Of a stretch of 64,000 nt of DNA, positions 9,205 through 18,499 are shown piece after piece. Below the pieces are notes generated by a model. That model was given only the letters and a program-made list of their open reading frames with translations, did not search any database and was not told the DNA's origin. Numbering within the stretch: position 1 is the first letter of the stretch; each line of letters begins with the position of its first letter. The DNA is taken from the NCBI GenBank assembly GCA_963816775.1, contig CAWFLX010000053.1, positions 1-64,000 on the forward strand, written 5' to 3'. A program made the translations under genes and the position numbers. Origin of the DNA: JAFAXD01 sp963816775 (lineage in GTDB: Bacteria > Pseudomonadota > Alphaproteobacteria > Rhizobiales > Xanthobacteraceae).

Positions 9205-9780
9205 CTATTTCACCCGCTGCCAGACCTGCACGGTGGCGCCGCTCCCGCGCGACGGAGTTGGGTTTTCGAGCTTGAGGTCGTCGCTTGCCAGCGTAAGCAC
9301 GCGCTTTTGATCGGTGTCGTTCAAATTCGGAAACGAGCTACTCTCGATATGAAAAGTTAGCATGCGATTCGGCTCGCTGACGGCATAGGTGCCGAAATAG
9401 GAGAGCGTCCCACGTGTGGTTGCCTGATTTTCGATCAGGCTTCCTCGCATGCGTGTGTTGGATTTGTATCTGGGGCGATCGCTGCGCATGATCTGCAGCG
9501 AAAATCGATTGCTGTCTGTAAAGATCAACAGGCCTTTAGGATTCTGCCCCCACGTGGCACTTCCGTCGTCGCGTTGACTGGTCGAAGAGACGAATTTCCA
9601 CGCGCCAACGAGCTCGTCCTTGAGCGATTTTTGCTGCCCGGTCGCGTCACCCGCGCACAGCGCAAGAACCATCGAAAGCAGCGCCATTGCCGGAATTTTT
9701 TCGCGCAAGGCGCGCCGAGAAATCGATCCGTGCAAGCCGCTTCGGCGCAAAAGCATGGACATTCGCTTCATGATTTTCAT
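9205..9780 (-). CDS. Lipocalin-like domain protein, exported
   Basis: After an N-terminal basic region and a hydrophobic stretch (MALLSMVLALCAGDATG), the mature part begins LKDELVGAWKFVSSTSQRDDGS, with the GxW-type start of lipocalin-like families (GAWKF). Short beta-strands follow, including KGLLIFTDSNRFSLQI, TLSYFGTYAVSE and MLTFHIESSSFPN. This matches the small lipocalin-like domain often seen in Rhizobiales. The start is uncertain: several in-frame ATGs occur and I chose 9780, which leaves a long n-region. Ligand unknown. Confidence 0.65.
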   Translation of the reverse strand: MKIMKRMSMLLRRSGLHGSISRRALREKIPAMALLSMVLALCAGDATGQQKSLKDELVGAWKFVSSTSQRDDGSATWGQNPKGLLIFTDSNRFSLQIMRSDRPRYKSNTRMRGSLIENQATTRGTLSYFGTYAVSEPNRMLTFHIESSSFPNLNDTDQKRVLTLASDDLKLENPTPSRGSGATVQVWQRVK

Positions 9781-9867
9781 TCTGGATCGTCCCAACGTGC
9801 GTTCAGCTTTTCTCATACAGCATCCGCCGGTTCAGGGACAACTCTGCGGCGAAGTCCGAAAACGCGA

Positions 9868-10752
9868 TCAGCGCAGCATAAACCGGGCGTCGCCGATAAA
9901 GACCGTGGCTGTGCGTCCCGTCACCAGGCGGCCGTCGTCGGGTAGCTCGTCGAGCTTGATACGAACAGGCACGCGTTGCGCGAGCCGCACCCAGCTGAAC
10001 GTCGGATTGACCGACGCCAGCAAGTCATTGCTGGTGCCGCGACTTTGATCGTCGATTCCGCTGGCGATGCTGTCGACGTGGCCGAACAGGATCCGCGGAT
10101 CCCCCAACAGGCGGACCGTCGCCTTATCGCCGACGTGCACGCCGCGCAACTTCGTTTCCTCGAAATAGCCCTCGACGCGAAACGTATCGGAATCGATGAT
10201 CGCGAGGATGGGCGCGCCGGCTGTCACATAACGGCCCGGCAGCAATCCGAAATTGGTGACGATGCCGTTGACCGGCGCGGTTACGGTCGAACGCTCGAGA
10301 TTGAGCTTGGCGACGTTGAGCGTGGCCGTGGCCTGATCGAGCGCCGCCTGCTGGACGTCGACTGCCTGCTGATCCTGTTCGACCTTTTGCGCCGTCACCA
10401 CGACCGACGACAGCGCCTTGCTGCGTGCAAGGTCGCGCTTGCCTTGATCGAGCGTCGCCTGGCGGCTCGCCGCCTCGGCCTTCGCCTGCGCCAGCGCGAA
10501 CTCGAAGCGCTTCTGATCGATCCGAAACAGCGGGTCGCCCTTCTTGACCACCTGATTGTCGTGAACGAAGACGTCACTCACGAGGCCCGACACGTCGGCT
10601 GCCACCGGAACCACATCGGCGCGAACCCGCCCATCGCGCGTCCACGGCGCAACCATGTAGTAGAGCCAGAGTTGCCAGGCGACCACGCCAGCGATCGCCA
10701 CCACGACCGCGGTAACGCCAAAGCGTAACAGAAACGACAGCACGGGCTTCAT
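9868..10752 (-). CDS. HlyD/EmrA-type membrane fusion protein of an AaeA-like efflux system
   Basis: A 294-residue adaptor. A membrane helix near residues 10-30 is followed by APWTRDGRVRADVVPVAADVSG, the usual beta-barrel/lipoyl start. A helical hairpin of about 90 residues and the second lipoyl half (STVTAPVNGIVTNFGLLPG) follow. Its ATG overlaps the stop of the DUF1656 gene by one base, so translation is coupled. Together with the DUF1656 and FUSC genes it forms an aaeX-A-B-like unit. In enterobacteria the related system exports hydroxybenzoates; here the substrate is inferred only from family. Confidence 0.9.
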   Translation of the reverse strand: MKPVLSFLLRFGVTAVVVAIAGVVAWQLWLYYMVAPWTRDGRVRADVVPVAADVSGLVSDVFVHDNQVVKKGDPLFRIDQKRFEFALAQAKAEAASRQATLDQGKRDLARSKALSSVVVTAQKVEQDQQAVDVQQAALDQATATLNVAKLNLERSTVTAPVNGIVTNFGLLPGRYVTAGAPILAIIDSDTFRVEGYFEETKLRGVHVGDKATVRLLGDPRILFGHVDSIASGIDDQSRGTSNDLLASVNPTFSWVRLAQRVPVRIKLDELPDDGRLVTGRTATVFIGDARFMLR

Positions 10753-10994
10753 CACACCATCATCCAGGGAACATGGTGACGAAGGAAGCCGACGATCGGC
10801 TCGGCGTAGGCTGCGACTACCCCAAACAGAATAACACCGAGCGCGAGATCGAACAGCGGGCGGTGCCACACAAAGCGATAGAAGCCGATCGCGTCGAGCA
10901 GGCGTCCCAGGACGAGCACCAGCAGCAAAGCCACGATGGCGAACACCAGCAGCGCCGGAACAAACACGCCGTAGATGTCGAACTCGGCGATCAC
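10752..10994 (-). CDS. DUF1656 (AaeX-like) small membrane protein
   Basis: An 80-residue protein with two hydrophobic helices (residues about 9-30 and 50-65), starting MIAEFDIYGVFVPALLVFA and containing FYRFVWHRPLFDLALG, the DUF1656 hallmark. Its ATG overlaps the FUSC stop as ATGA, and its stop overlaps the HlyD start. It belongs to the efflux operon; the exact role of AaeX proteins is not established. Confidence 0.88.
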   Translation of the reverse strand: MIAEFDIYGVFVPALLVFAIVALLLVLVLGRLLDAIGFYRFVWHRPLFDLALGVILFGVVAAYAEPIVGFLRHHVPWMMV

Positions 10995-13045
10995 GCGGCG
11001 TCCCCAAGGCGCGGCGGCTCGGCGGCGTAGGGCGGCGCGTCAGGATAGAGGTTGCGGCGCAGGCCCACGGCCGCGGCCACGCCCTTGTGTCGGGCGGACG
11101 GTGAACCCGCAACGAGTACGTCGCGGATCAGAACATCGAGACTTTCGAGCAGAGCAGGCGCAGGCGGTTGGCGCCGCCCGCGTGCGAGGCCGCGGAAATA
11201 CGCGGCAATCCCATCGAGCACCCGCGTCGTCGTGTTACGTGCGCGCTCGTCCTCAACGCTGACGATCTCCTCCAGGCCGATGATGTTGACGCCGGTCCGC
11301 AGGTCGCGCAGCGCGTCCGCGGTTGCAAGTTCCGGATCGCGGCCCGCGCGGCTCAGGCGCGGCATCAAGAGACCGACGCGATCGAGCATTCGGCTCGCCC
11401 ACTCGGCGCGTGTCGGCGTGAAACTTTGAGCGGCGAGATCGGCCAGATCCCGCCAACCGGCCCGCAGCAACCGACGCGCCCCGGTCTCCGCCCCGATGAC
11501 GCGCATCAGCTGGGTCACCGCGACGCCGGTCAAGCTGCCGATGACCACCGCCGTGGAGGTATTCAGAAACGACGCCATGTCGGCACTGTAGCTCGATTGC
11601 AGAGCGAGGTTGAGCGACATCCCCACCGCCAGTGGCAGCCCAAGCAGCAAGTATCGCGGGATCGCCATCAAGATGCCGATCGGAATGAAGGCGGGCGCGA
11701 GGCAAATCACCAGCCAAGTGTAGCCGTCGATCGCAGGAAGAATGGCAAACTGGTAGATCCCGGCCAAGGGGACGGACGCAATAACCCCGATCGTAAAGCT
11801 CGACATCGCCGGTATCGGATCGTCGAACGCCGCGAACAACGAACAAATGACCGCCACCAGGCCAACGGCCGTGGCACCCTGCGGCCAGGCGGTCGCGATC
11901 CAGAACGCGCTGCACGCCAGCATGGCGAGGCCGGCCGCGATTGCGGAGAGCGCCGCGACGCCGTGATCGCGGTGCAACGGCTTGGCGGCGCGCTGCTTGA
12001 GGATGGCGCGCAGGCTGCGATCCTGAGGAAGCGACGGGTCACGGGTCAGCGCCGCCAGCTCGAGGCATTCCTGCCAGGATTCGATCAACTCATTAAGGCG
12101 CGCAAGCAGACTAACTTGCATGAGATCGGACCAGCTCGATTGAGGCCCTGTCTCGGGCATCGCCGCGACGCAGGCTCGCCGCAACCGGAGAGCTCCCCTG
12201 CGATCGCCACCGCCCTGCTGCGCAACCCAAGCTGCCGCGTCGGCGAGCAGTTTTCGCACGTACTCGGGCAGGGTCCCGCCCTGCTGCAGAAACGCGATCC
12301 GGTCTTCGATCGTGCTCAGCAGCGGCAGAAGTCCGACCAACCGTTCGTCGAGCGCGCGGATCACCGCCTGGCTCGGCCGCTGGGACGACGTGTCGTAAGG
12401 CAGGCTCGAGCCCAAGATCGCGAGTTCGGTTACGTCGGCCGCGATCCGGCGCTGCTCCTGATCGACCGTTGGGGCGAGCTGGCGAGTCAATCCCTCGGCG
12501 ATCCAGCGCCGCGCATCGGCAAGCACGCCGCTCTGTTTCGCCAGCAAGACCGACAACACACTGCGCGGAAAAATGAGGCTGTGCACCAGCGCGGCGCACA
12601 CCGTGCCGAGCATGATCTCTTCCATGCGGGCAATCGCGGTGTCGAAGACCCCGCCGGGATTGAGAACGGTAGGAAACCCTATCAGGGCCGCCGTGTAACC
12701 GGAAAGCGCAAACGCATAGGCGCGCGGTGTGCGATCAAGCAGCGACACGTAAAGGCAGAGCGCGACCCACAGGACGATCGCCGCGGTTGTGAGTTCGGGT
12801 GCATCCACCAGGTTGGGCACAATGACCACCATCACGATCGCGCCGATCAGTGTTCCCACGACGCGATAGAGGGCGCGGGCTCGCAACGTGCCCGATAGCA
12901 GCGGCTGGCTGGTGAGATAGACCGTGACCATCGCCCACCACGGATTGCGCAGATCCAGGCGGAACGCGATCCAGAGCGCGAGCATCGCCGCGATGAAGCA
13001 ATTGACGGAAAAGATGACCTCGCGGAAGCCGAAGCCCTTGCCCAC
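10991..13045 (-). CDS. FUSC-family (AaeB/fusaric acid resistance) inner-membrane transporter
   Basis: A 684-residue protein with two clusters of membrane helices (about 10-160 and 365-510) separated by a soluble region, the usual FUSC arrangement. Signatures include WWAMVTVYLTSQPLLSGTLRA and IWIATAWPQG-like (SAFWIATAWPQGATAVGL). The start is a GTG with GAGGA six bases upstream. It is the first gene of the operon FUSC-DUF1656-HlyD. The system probably expels aromatic acids or similar toxic organic acids, which fits the catabolic genes elsewhere in the window. No regulator gene is adjacent. Confidence 0.9.
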   Translation of the reverse strand: MGKGFGFREVIFSVNCFIAAMLALWIAFRLDLRNPWWAMVTVYLTSQPLLSGTLRARALYRVVGTLIGAIVMVVIVPNLVDAPELTTAAIVLWVALCLYVSLLDRTPRAYAFALSGYTAALIGFPTVLNPGGVFDTAIARMEEIMLGTVCAALVHSLIFPRSVLSVLLAKQSGVLADARRWIAEGLTRQLAPTVDQEQRRIAADVTELAILGSSLPYDTSSQRPSQAVIRALDERLVGLLPLLSTIEDRIAFLQQGGTLPEYVRKLLADAAAWVAQQGGGDRRGALRLRRACVAAMPETGPQSSWSDLMQVSLLARLNELIESWQECLELAALTRDPSLPQDRSLRAILKQRAAKPLHRDHGVAALSAIAAGLAMLACSAFWIATAWPQGATAVGLVAVICSLFAAFDDPIPAMSSFTIGVIASVPLAGIYQFAILPAIDGYTWLVICLAPAFIPIGILMAIPRYLLLGLPLAVGMSLNLALQSSYSADMASFLNTSTAVVIGSLTGVAVTQLMRVIGAETGARRLLRAGWRDLADLAAQSFTPTRAEWASRMLDRVGLLMPRLSRAGRDPELATADALRDLRTGVNIIGLEEIVSVEDERARNTTTRVLDGIAAYFRGLARGRRQPPAPALLESLDVLIRDVLVAGSPSARHKGVAAAVGLRRNLYPDAPPYAAEPPRLGDAA

Positions 13046-13052
13046 GGCATCC

Positions 13053-13166
13053 TCAAACTGTCGGCTGAGGCCGGAATTTGTTCGCCGACGCGAAGCCGAG
13101 GATCACGAAGGCCACCGAGCTCAAGGCGACATGGACGAAGGTGAATGTGGTCATCCTGAAGATCAT
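13053..13166 (-). pseudogene. Short membrane-protein remnant or small ORF
   Basis: A 37-codon frame begins at an ATG preceded by a G-rich site. The product MIFRMTTFTFVHVALSS continues with VAFVILGFASANKF. It resembles the N-terminus of a longer Rhizobiales membrane protein as I remember it, cut short after the first helix. It lies directly upstream of the efflux operon in the same orientation. It may be a decayed gene or a leader ORF. Confidence 0.3.
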
Positions 13167-13206
13167 GATGCCCCCCGGTCGGACGCGCAGCACCGAAAAA
13201 TCACTC

Positions 13207-14190
13207 TTATCCCTGCGGCGTGATCTTGGCGATACGAACATACTCGCGCCAATTGTCGATGTCCTGCAGCATCAACGCCTGCGCCTGCTCGGGCGTCGTG
13301 ATGAGCGGATCGCCGCCAAGATTATTGAGAAACTTCCGGGTTTCGTCGGTGCCGACAACGTCAACGAACCACTTGTTGATCACCTCGATCGCGGGCTTTG
13401 GCGTGTCGGCCGGAACCGTCACCGCCCACCAGCCGATGACGTTCATCGGGATGCCCTGCTCCGTCATCGTAGGGAGGTCCGGTACAGCCTGCAGGCGCTC
13501 GTTCGAGCCGACGCCGAGGATGCGCATCTTGCCTTCGCGCTGCTGCGCTAAGGCGAGCACCGGATTGTGCACAGCATAGTCGACGGCGCCGCTGAACATG
13601 TCGTTGATGGTGTCGGCCGCGGTCTTGTAGGGGATTTCGACCGCCCGCACGCCGGTCTTGGCCTTGTAGATTTCGCCCATGACGGTGGCGTCGAAATTGC
13701 TGGTTGCGTAGCTCGCCTTGTCGCCCTTCGCCAGCATCGCCCTGGTGAGATCATCGAGCGTCTTGTAGGGCGTCTTGGCGTCGACCACGAACATGAAGGC
13801 CTGGCGATTGATCGTCGCCGCCAGCCGCAGGGTCTTCGCCACGTCGATCGGCGGATTTTTCAACAAGCTCATCATGCCGGCGACGGCGTTCCCGCCCCAG
13901 AGCAGTATCGTGTAGCCGTCGGGCTTGGAGCGGGCCACGTATTCGATCGCAAGGTTGCCGCTGGCGCCGACGCGGTTCTCGACGATGATCGGCTTGCCCG
14001 CCATTGGCCGGATCCGCTCGGCCAAATAGCGCACGATGAGGTCGCCGCCGCTTCCGGCCGCGGTGCCGGTGACGAAGTGGACCGGTTGCGCCGGATATTG
14101 CTGGGCGAGCGCCGGCCGCGCGAGCCCGGCCGCAGCGGCCGTGAGCGCCGAGGTCGCGGCCATAAATTGCCGCCTCGATGGGTTCGACAT
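13207..14190 (-). CDS. TctC/Bug-family binding protein with Tat-like signal
   Basis: A 327-residue product from the ATG at 14190. The N-terminus MSNPSRRQFMAATSALTAA carries a twin-arginine motif and a hydrophobic core ending ARPALAQQ. YPAQPVHFVTGTAAGSGGD starts the mature domain, and IIVENRVGASGN and VPDLPTMTEQGIP are the family landmarks. Exported, periplasmic, probably binding a small carboxylate. There are no TctAB partners nearby. It lies upstream of the efflux operon on the same strand but is separated from it by about 160 bases. Confidence 0.9.
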   Translation of the reverse strand: MSNPSRRQFMAATSALTAAAAGLARPALAQQYPAQPVHFVTGTAAGSGGDLIVRYLAERIRPMAGKPIIVENRVGASGNLAIEYVARSKPDGYTILLWGGNAVAGMMSLLKNPPIDVAKTLRLAATINRQAFMFVVDAKTPYKTLDDLTRAMLAKGDKASYATSNFDATVMGEIYKAKTGVRAVEIPYKTAADTINDMFSGAVDYAVHNPVLALAQQREGKMRILGVGSNERLQAVPDLPTMTEQGIPMNVIGWWAVTVPADTPKPAIEVINKWFVDVVGTDETRKFLNNLGGDPLITTPEQAQALMLQDIDNWREYVRIAKITPQG

Positions 14191-14591
14191 TGCGTTTCCC
14201 GACGACGTCACGCAGCGATTGTCGCCGATCCCAAGACGGGTGCAAGTCTACCGGTAAGTCCTCAGCGCACATCGCGAATGCGCTGTGCGGATGCGTCACA
14301 CCCCATTGGCGCATGCGTTGACCGAATCGCCGGCGCTCGCGTCGACGTTTCTGTGAGCCCGGTACCGTCGCAAATTTGCAAACCGGTCACGTGACGGTCG
14401 CCTCCCTGGGGACGCGACAAAGACCATCCAGGCGAGCGGCTTTCGTTAGAAAAGTTTCCACAGCCTGACGCGAAATCCGGAAGATACACCCGTAGCCGCG
14501 GCTCCCTTCGGCGTGCTACGCAAGGGTGCGACTCGACGAGCAACGACGCTGTCACGCAAACGTCATCCACCGGTCATTCGACGAGTTGGTC
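14191..14591. other. Gene-free stretch
   Basis: No convincing gene or RNA. It should contain the promoter of the TctC gene to its left and of the small plus-strand gene to its right. Confidence 0.4.
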
Positions 14592-14846
14592 ATGAATGTC
14601 AGCGTTGATGAAGCCGTAACGATGTACGCGAGGTTTTGCCACGCTTGGTATGGGGGACGTGCCGAGCGGGTCGCGCGCAGCCGAATTCAGCATCTCCGGC
14701 GCAAAGGCGACACCAAGGGTGTCGAGGTCTGGGAGAAGCTCGTACGCGAGCTCAAGGCATCCGGGCCTCAACAGCGCCCGGGCAAGACGCGGCCGCATAA
14801 ATTTGCAGCCACCAGCGCAGCATCGCAAAAAGTGCGGTTGCGATAG
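14592..14846 (+). CDS. 84-residue hypothetical protein
   Basis: Starts MNVSVDEAVTMYARFCHAW and continues with RAERVARSRIQHLRRKGDTKG and VEVWEKLVRELKA. It is short, basic and helical, with a pattern (MYARFC, then KGD, then W) that I associate with small hypothetical proteins repeated in Bradyrhizobium genomes. An upstream in-frame ATG would add 22 residues of poor quality. Function unknown. Confidence 0.6.
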   Translation: MNVSVDEAVTMYARFCHAWYGGRAERVARSRIQHLRRKGDTKGVEVWEKLVRELKASGPQQRPGKTRPHKFAATSAASQKVRLR

Positions 14847-14875
14847 CCGATTGTTGCGGCCGCGGATCGCTCGCG

Positions 14876-15862
14876 TCAATTCGGTTCAAGTCCGGCAGCC
14901 TTGGCGGCAGCGCGCCATCTGGCGACTTCGCTCTCGAGCAGCTTCCTGAACTCCTCCGGCGTCGACAGGTTTGCGATGGCGCCGATATTGTCGAGCTGAC
15001 CGCGAATATCTTCGCGCAACAACACCTGCGCCAGGGCGTAGTGGGTCCTCTCGACGATCGCCGGCGAGATGCCGGCGGGGAATAACAGCCCGTACCAGCC
15101 GAGCACCTCGAAATCCGGAATGCCTGACTCAATAACGGTGGGGACATTCGGAAGTGACGGCCATCTGTTGGCGGTCATGACTGCGAGAATCTTCAGGTCG
15201 CCGGCCTGGACCTGGCCGCGGACGGCATGCGCGAGTTCCACCGCATAGCTCACATCCCCGCGCATCAACGCGGTCACGACCTCGGGCGTCGTCCGAAACG
15301 AAACGTGTTGCGCATCGATCCCGGCGCGCTGACGCAACAGTTCGGCGGTAATGTGCTGGGTCGAGCCGATGGTGACGCTGCCGTAATTGAGCTTGCCAGG
15401 CTCTTTCTTGGCGAGCGCGATCAGTTCGCGCATATCCTTGGCCGGAAAATCGCTCTTTGCCACGACGACGAACGCCGAATTGGCGACAACGCCGACCGGG
15501 CTGAAGTCCTTCACGGCGTCGTAGGGCTGCGCCTTGATCATGGCCGCGGCGACCGTGTGCGCCGGGCTCGCCATCACGGCGTTGTAGCCATCCTTCTGGC
15601 TCTTCGCGATCGCGTCAGCCGCGATGGTGCCGCCTGCGCCCGCTTTGTTCTCGACCACGATGCGTTGCCCAAGCACCTCGCCGAGCGGGTCCGCAATGAT
15701 GCGGGTCGCGACATCTGTGCCGCCGCCCGCCCCAAAGCCGACCAGGATGCGGATCGGGTGCGTCGGCCAATCTGTTCCGGCGGAAACCTTAACCGGGCTG
15801 ACCAGGCACGCGAGTACAGCGGCTCCTACGCCAACCGCGCAGGTTTGACGCGTGAACGGCAT
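14876..15862 (-). CDS. TctC/Bug-family binding protein
   Basis: A 328-residue protein with GGGAGA just upstream of its ATG. The signal peptide (1-28) ends near KVSAG; the mature part begins WPTHPIRILVGFGAGGGTDV. IVVENKAGAGG and LPNVPTVIESGIPDFEV confirm the family. It carries no Tat motif, unlike two of its relatives in this window. Orphan; ligand unknown. Confidence 0.92.
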   Translation of the reverse strand: MPFTRQTCAVGVGAAVLACLVSPVKVSAGTDWPTHPIRILVGFGAGGGTDVATRIIADPLGEVLGQRIVVENKAGAGGTIAADAIAKSQKDGYNAVMASPAHTVAAAMIKAQPYDAVKDFSPVGVVANSAFVVVAKSDFPAKDMRELIALAKKEPGKLNYGSVTIGSTQHITAELLRQRAGIDAQHVSFRTTPEVVTALMRGDVSYAVELAHAVRGQVQAGDLKILAVMTANRWPSLPNVPTVIESGIPDFEVLGWYGLLFPAGISPAIVERTHYALAQVLLREDIRGQLDNIGAIANLSTPEEFRKLLESEVARWRAAAKAAGLEPN

Positions 15863-15899
15863 TATTCTCTCCCTCTGGAAGGCTCGCTTTTTTTCATTA

Positions 15900-15935
15900 T
15901 AGCGCGATCTGAAGAGACGGCATCAAGCCGCGCTA
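15900..15935. promoter_or_regulatory. Inverted repeat upstream of a TctC gene
   Basis: TAGCGCG at 15900-15906 and CGCGCTA at 15929-15935 form a perfect 7+7 inverted repeat with a 22-base spacer, about 40 bases upstream of the TctC start. It could be an operator; the evidence is symmetry and position only. Confidence 0.3.
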
Positions 15936-16112
15936 AACCTTCTTCACGATGTCAAACAGCCGGCGAAGCCAACGCTCCACATCCCGGATCAACTGAGCGC
16001 CGAGCCGCCCTTTCTCTCTTTTTTCCGTTTCCCCAAAGGGGGTGGAGCGCCGAGAAGGCGAGTAAGTCATCACAATTTCCATTGCTCCAATTTTGTAATA
16101 GTAGTTCCGGTC

Positions 16113-17129
16113 ATGACCCCGCCAATTAACCGCCAAGTGCGCTTGAAGTCACGGCCAAACGGCATTCCACAATCAGAACACTTTGAGATTGTCGCGGCGG
16201 CGCTTCCGGAAATCGCAGACAAACAGTTCGTGGTGCGCAATGAGTATCTTGCGGTCGAGCCCGCGATGCGCGGCTGGGTGGCCGCCACGGCGAACTATTC
16301 CACGCCCGTCGGCATTGGCGAGGTGATGCGGGCGTTCTCGGCGGGCACGGTCGTGGCTTCGCGCCACCCGAACTATCGCGAAGGCGACGCCGTAATGGGC
16401 ATGCTCGGATGGCAGGAGTATGCGATTTCCGACGGCAGCGCGATCACACGCAAAGTGAAAGAAAACGATCTGCCCGTGTCGCTGTCGCTCGGGGTCCTGG
16501 GGCTGAACGGCGTCACAGCCTATTTCGGCTTGCTCGACATCGGACAGCCGCGTCCGGGCGACACGGTGGTTGTTTCGACGGCGGCGGGAGCGGTCGGTTC
16601 TGCTGTGGGACAGATAGCCAAGCTGATGGGGTGCCGGACTGTCGGTCTGACCGGAGGACCGGTCAAATGCAAACTTTGTCGTGACGACTTCGGCTACGAC
16701 GCTGTGATTGACTACAAGGCCGGTGGAATTGCCGACGCTTTAGCCCAGACCTGTCCCCGTGGTGTCGATGTGTATTTCGATAACACCGCGGGGGCGGTTA
16801 GCGATGCGGTGCTGCCGCAGCTCGCCGTCGGCGCGCGCGTGGTAATCTGCGGCACCGCTTCGGTAGCGAGTTGGGATCCACCTCCGACCGGACCGAGGGT
16901 CGAACGGCATCTGCTCGTGAAGCGGGCGCGAATGTCCGGGTTTCTCATATTCGATTATCAGCACCGCTACGAAGAGGCCATTGCGCGACTGGCCGGGTGG
17001 GTTCGTGAAGGCCGACTGCGTTATCGCGAAGACATCGTCGACGGGATCGAATGCTGCCCAGGTGCGATTGCCGAACTTTACCGGGGAGAGAACCTCGGCA
17101 AGCGGCTCATCCATCTTCGCGATCATTAA
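16113..17129 (+). CDS. Zinc-independent MDR-family NADP-dependent oxidoreductase
   Basis: A 338-residue protein of the leukotriene B4 12-hydroxydehydrogenase/CurA-like branch of medium-chain reductases. Recognisable parts: VEPAMRGWV near residue 50, LGLNGVTAYFGLLDIG near 130, the nucleotide-binding region VVVSTAAGAVGSAVGQIAKLMGC (AAGAVG) and DVYFDNTAG. No zinc-binding cysteine set is visible. Such enzymes reduce enones or quinones with NADPH. The substrate is unknown. The gene precedes a truncated luciferase-like gene by 29 bases, so the two may once have formed an operon. Confidence 0.88.
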   Translation: MTPPINRQVRLKSRPNGIPQSEHFEIVAAALPEIADKQFVVRNEYLAVEPAMRGWVAATANYSTPVGIGEVMRAFSAGTVVASRHPNYREGDAVMGMLGWQEYAISDGSAITRKVKENDLPVSLSLGVLGLNGVTAYFGLLDIGQPRPGDTVVVSTAAGAVGSAVGQIAKLMGCRTVGLTGGPVKCKLCRDDFGYDAVIDYKAGGIADALAQTCPRGVDVYFDNTAGAVSDAVLPQLAVGARVVICGTASVASWDPPPTGPRVERHLLVKRARMSGFLIFDYQHRYEEAIARLAGWVREGRLRYREDIVDGIECCPGAIAELYRGENLGKRLIHLRDH

Positions 17130-17158
17130 GTTAGGCTGCCAGCACGCGAGCGACCTGT

Positions 17159-18097
17159 ATGCCTGCTAATGGCACGAAGCTGCCGAACTGGAATGTCCGC
17201 GCTTTGGTCGCTTCTCTAATCGGCGGTTTGGGGTCAAGCGTCTTCAAACGCTTGCGGCCGATCACGGGGGCGGTCATTCCGGCCTTCAATCATCCAATCA
17301 AATTGGCGGGCGAGCTCGCCATGTTAGACAATATTTGCCACGGACGGTTGGATGTGGGCTTCGGCCGCGCGTTCATTCCCGAGGAATATGCGGCCTTCGG
17401 GCTGGACATGCAGGACAGCCGGGAGATGTTCAACGAAGGCGTTGCGCTGATCAAGCGGTTGTGGACCGAAGAGCGGGTAACACACCAAGGTAAATTCTGG
17501 CGCTTCAAAGACGTGCATTCCATGCCGAGGCCGTATCAGCGGCCGCATCCGCCTATCTGGATAGCCGCCATCACTTCGGAGGAATCGTTCATCACTGCTG
17601 CAAAAAACGGCTACCACGTTATGATCGTGCCCTATGCCGGCGGGCTGGAGCGCACCAGTGCGCTGGTGAAGACCTACCGGGAAGTTTGGCGGGAGTCCGG
17701 ACACGTACCGGGTACCGAACAAGTGCAGATGTCGTTTCACGCCTATGTGGCGGAAACGCATGATGATGCCGTGCAAGGTTTTGTCCCGGCGATGCACACG
17801 TATCTGAAGGTGTTCACGGAGGCCGTCAGCAGCTGGGAAGGCCTGAAATCGGGCCAGTACATCGGCTACGACAAGTTGGTCGAGGCGATCAGCTCACAAA
17901 CACCGGAAGGCAACATTGAAAAGCGCTATGCCTTTGTCGGCACGCCCGCCGAGGTGATCGAGCAGGTGCGCTATATGCGCGAACTTTTCGGTGAGCACGA
18001 GCCATCGTTACAAGTAACGTTCGGAGGCATATCAGACGACGAGGCGCTGCGAACGTTGGACCTCTTTGCGCGCCACATCATGCCGGCGTTTGCGTGA
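17159..18097 (+). pseudogene. Luciferase-like (LLM) flavin monooxygenase, N-terminus missing
   Basis: The 312-residue frame matches the LLM family from its second beta-strand onward: FNHPIKLAGELAMLDNICHG, RLDVGFGRAF, then HPPIWIAA and TPAEVIEQVRYMREL. The usual first 60 or so residues, including the first strand and the EHH-type flavin-site segment, are absent. The frame starts with MPANGTKLPNWN, without a ribosome site and only 29 bases after the oxidoreductase stop. This suggests loss of the 5' end. A shortened functional protein cannot be excluded. Confidence 0.65.
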
Positions 18098-18499
18098 TCG
18101 GGACCGACGACCTTACAGGGGGCAATCCGCCGCTGATTTTTTCTCCACAGAGAGTCAGGAGTCGCTCCTGCTGGTGAAGCGAGGCAGGTTCTCGGACCAG
18201 CAAATTCCAGCCTCTGAGTTGGCTACCCGCTCGCTGATGCTTCTTGGCACGTAGTACGTGTCGACATGTAGGCGAGGAATCGTTGGCTTCGGGTTGCGCG
18301 GCGCCTATCGGCATCAGCAGGGCACCTTGGCCAACGGACTGCTCTCGCCGACTAATGTCTGCTCCTGGCGAAATCGGACGTGCGAGCGCCGCGGAACGTG
18401 CAGCGATTGACCCTGAACACACCTCGTCGCCTCGATAAGAACACGTCTGGCGAGCGACAATAAAATGGCATTTAATCAGGGCCGAATGCAGGTGCTGGG
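18098..18499. other. Gene-free stretch before the cyclase gene
   Basis: About 400 bases with no convincing gene, RNA or repeat. It should carry the promoter for the cyclase-TPR gene. Confidence 0.4.

Noticed and set aside
11168..12898. 576-codon plus-strand frame opposite the FUSC gene
   Set aside because: Arg/His/Gln-rich antisense composition and no domain; the FUSC protein on the minus strand is clear.
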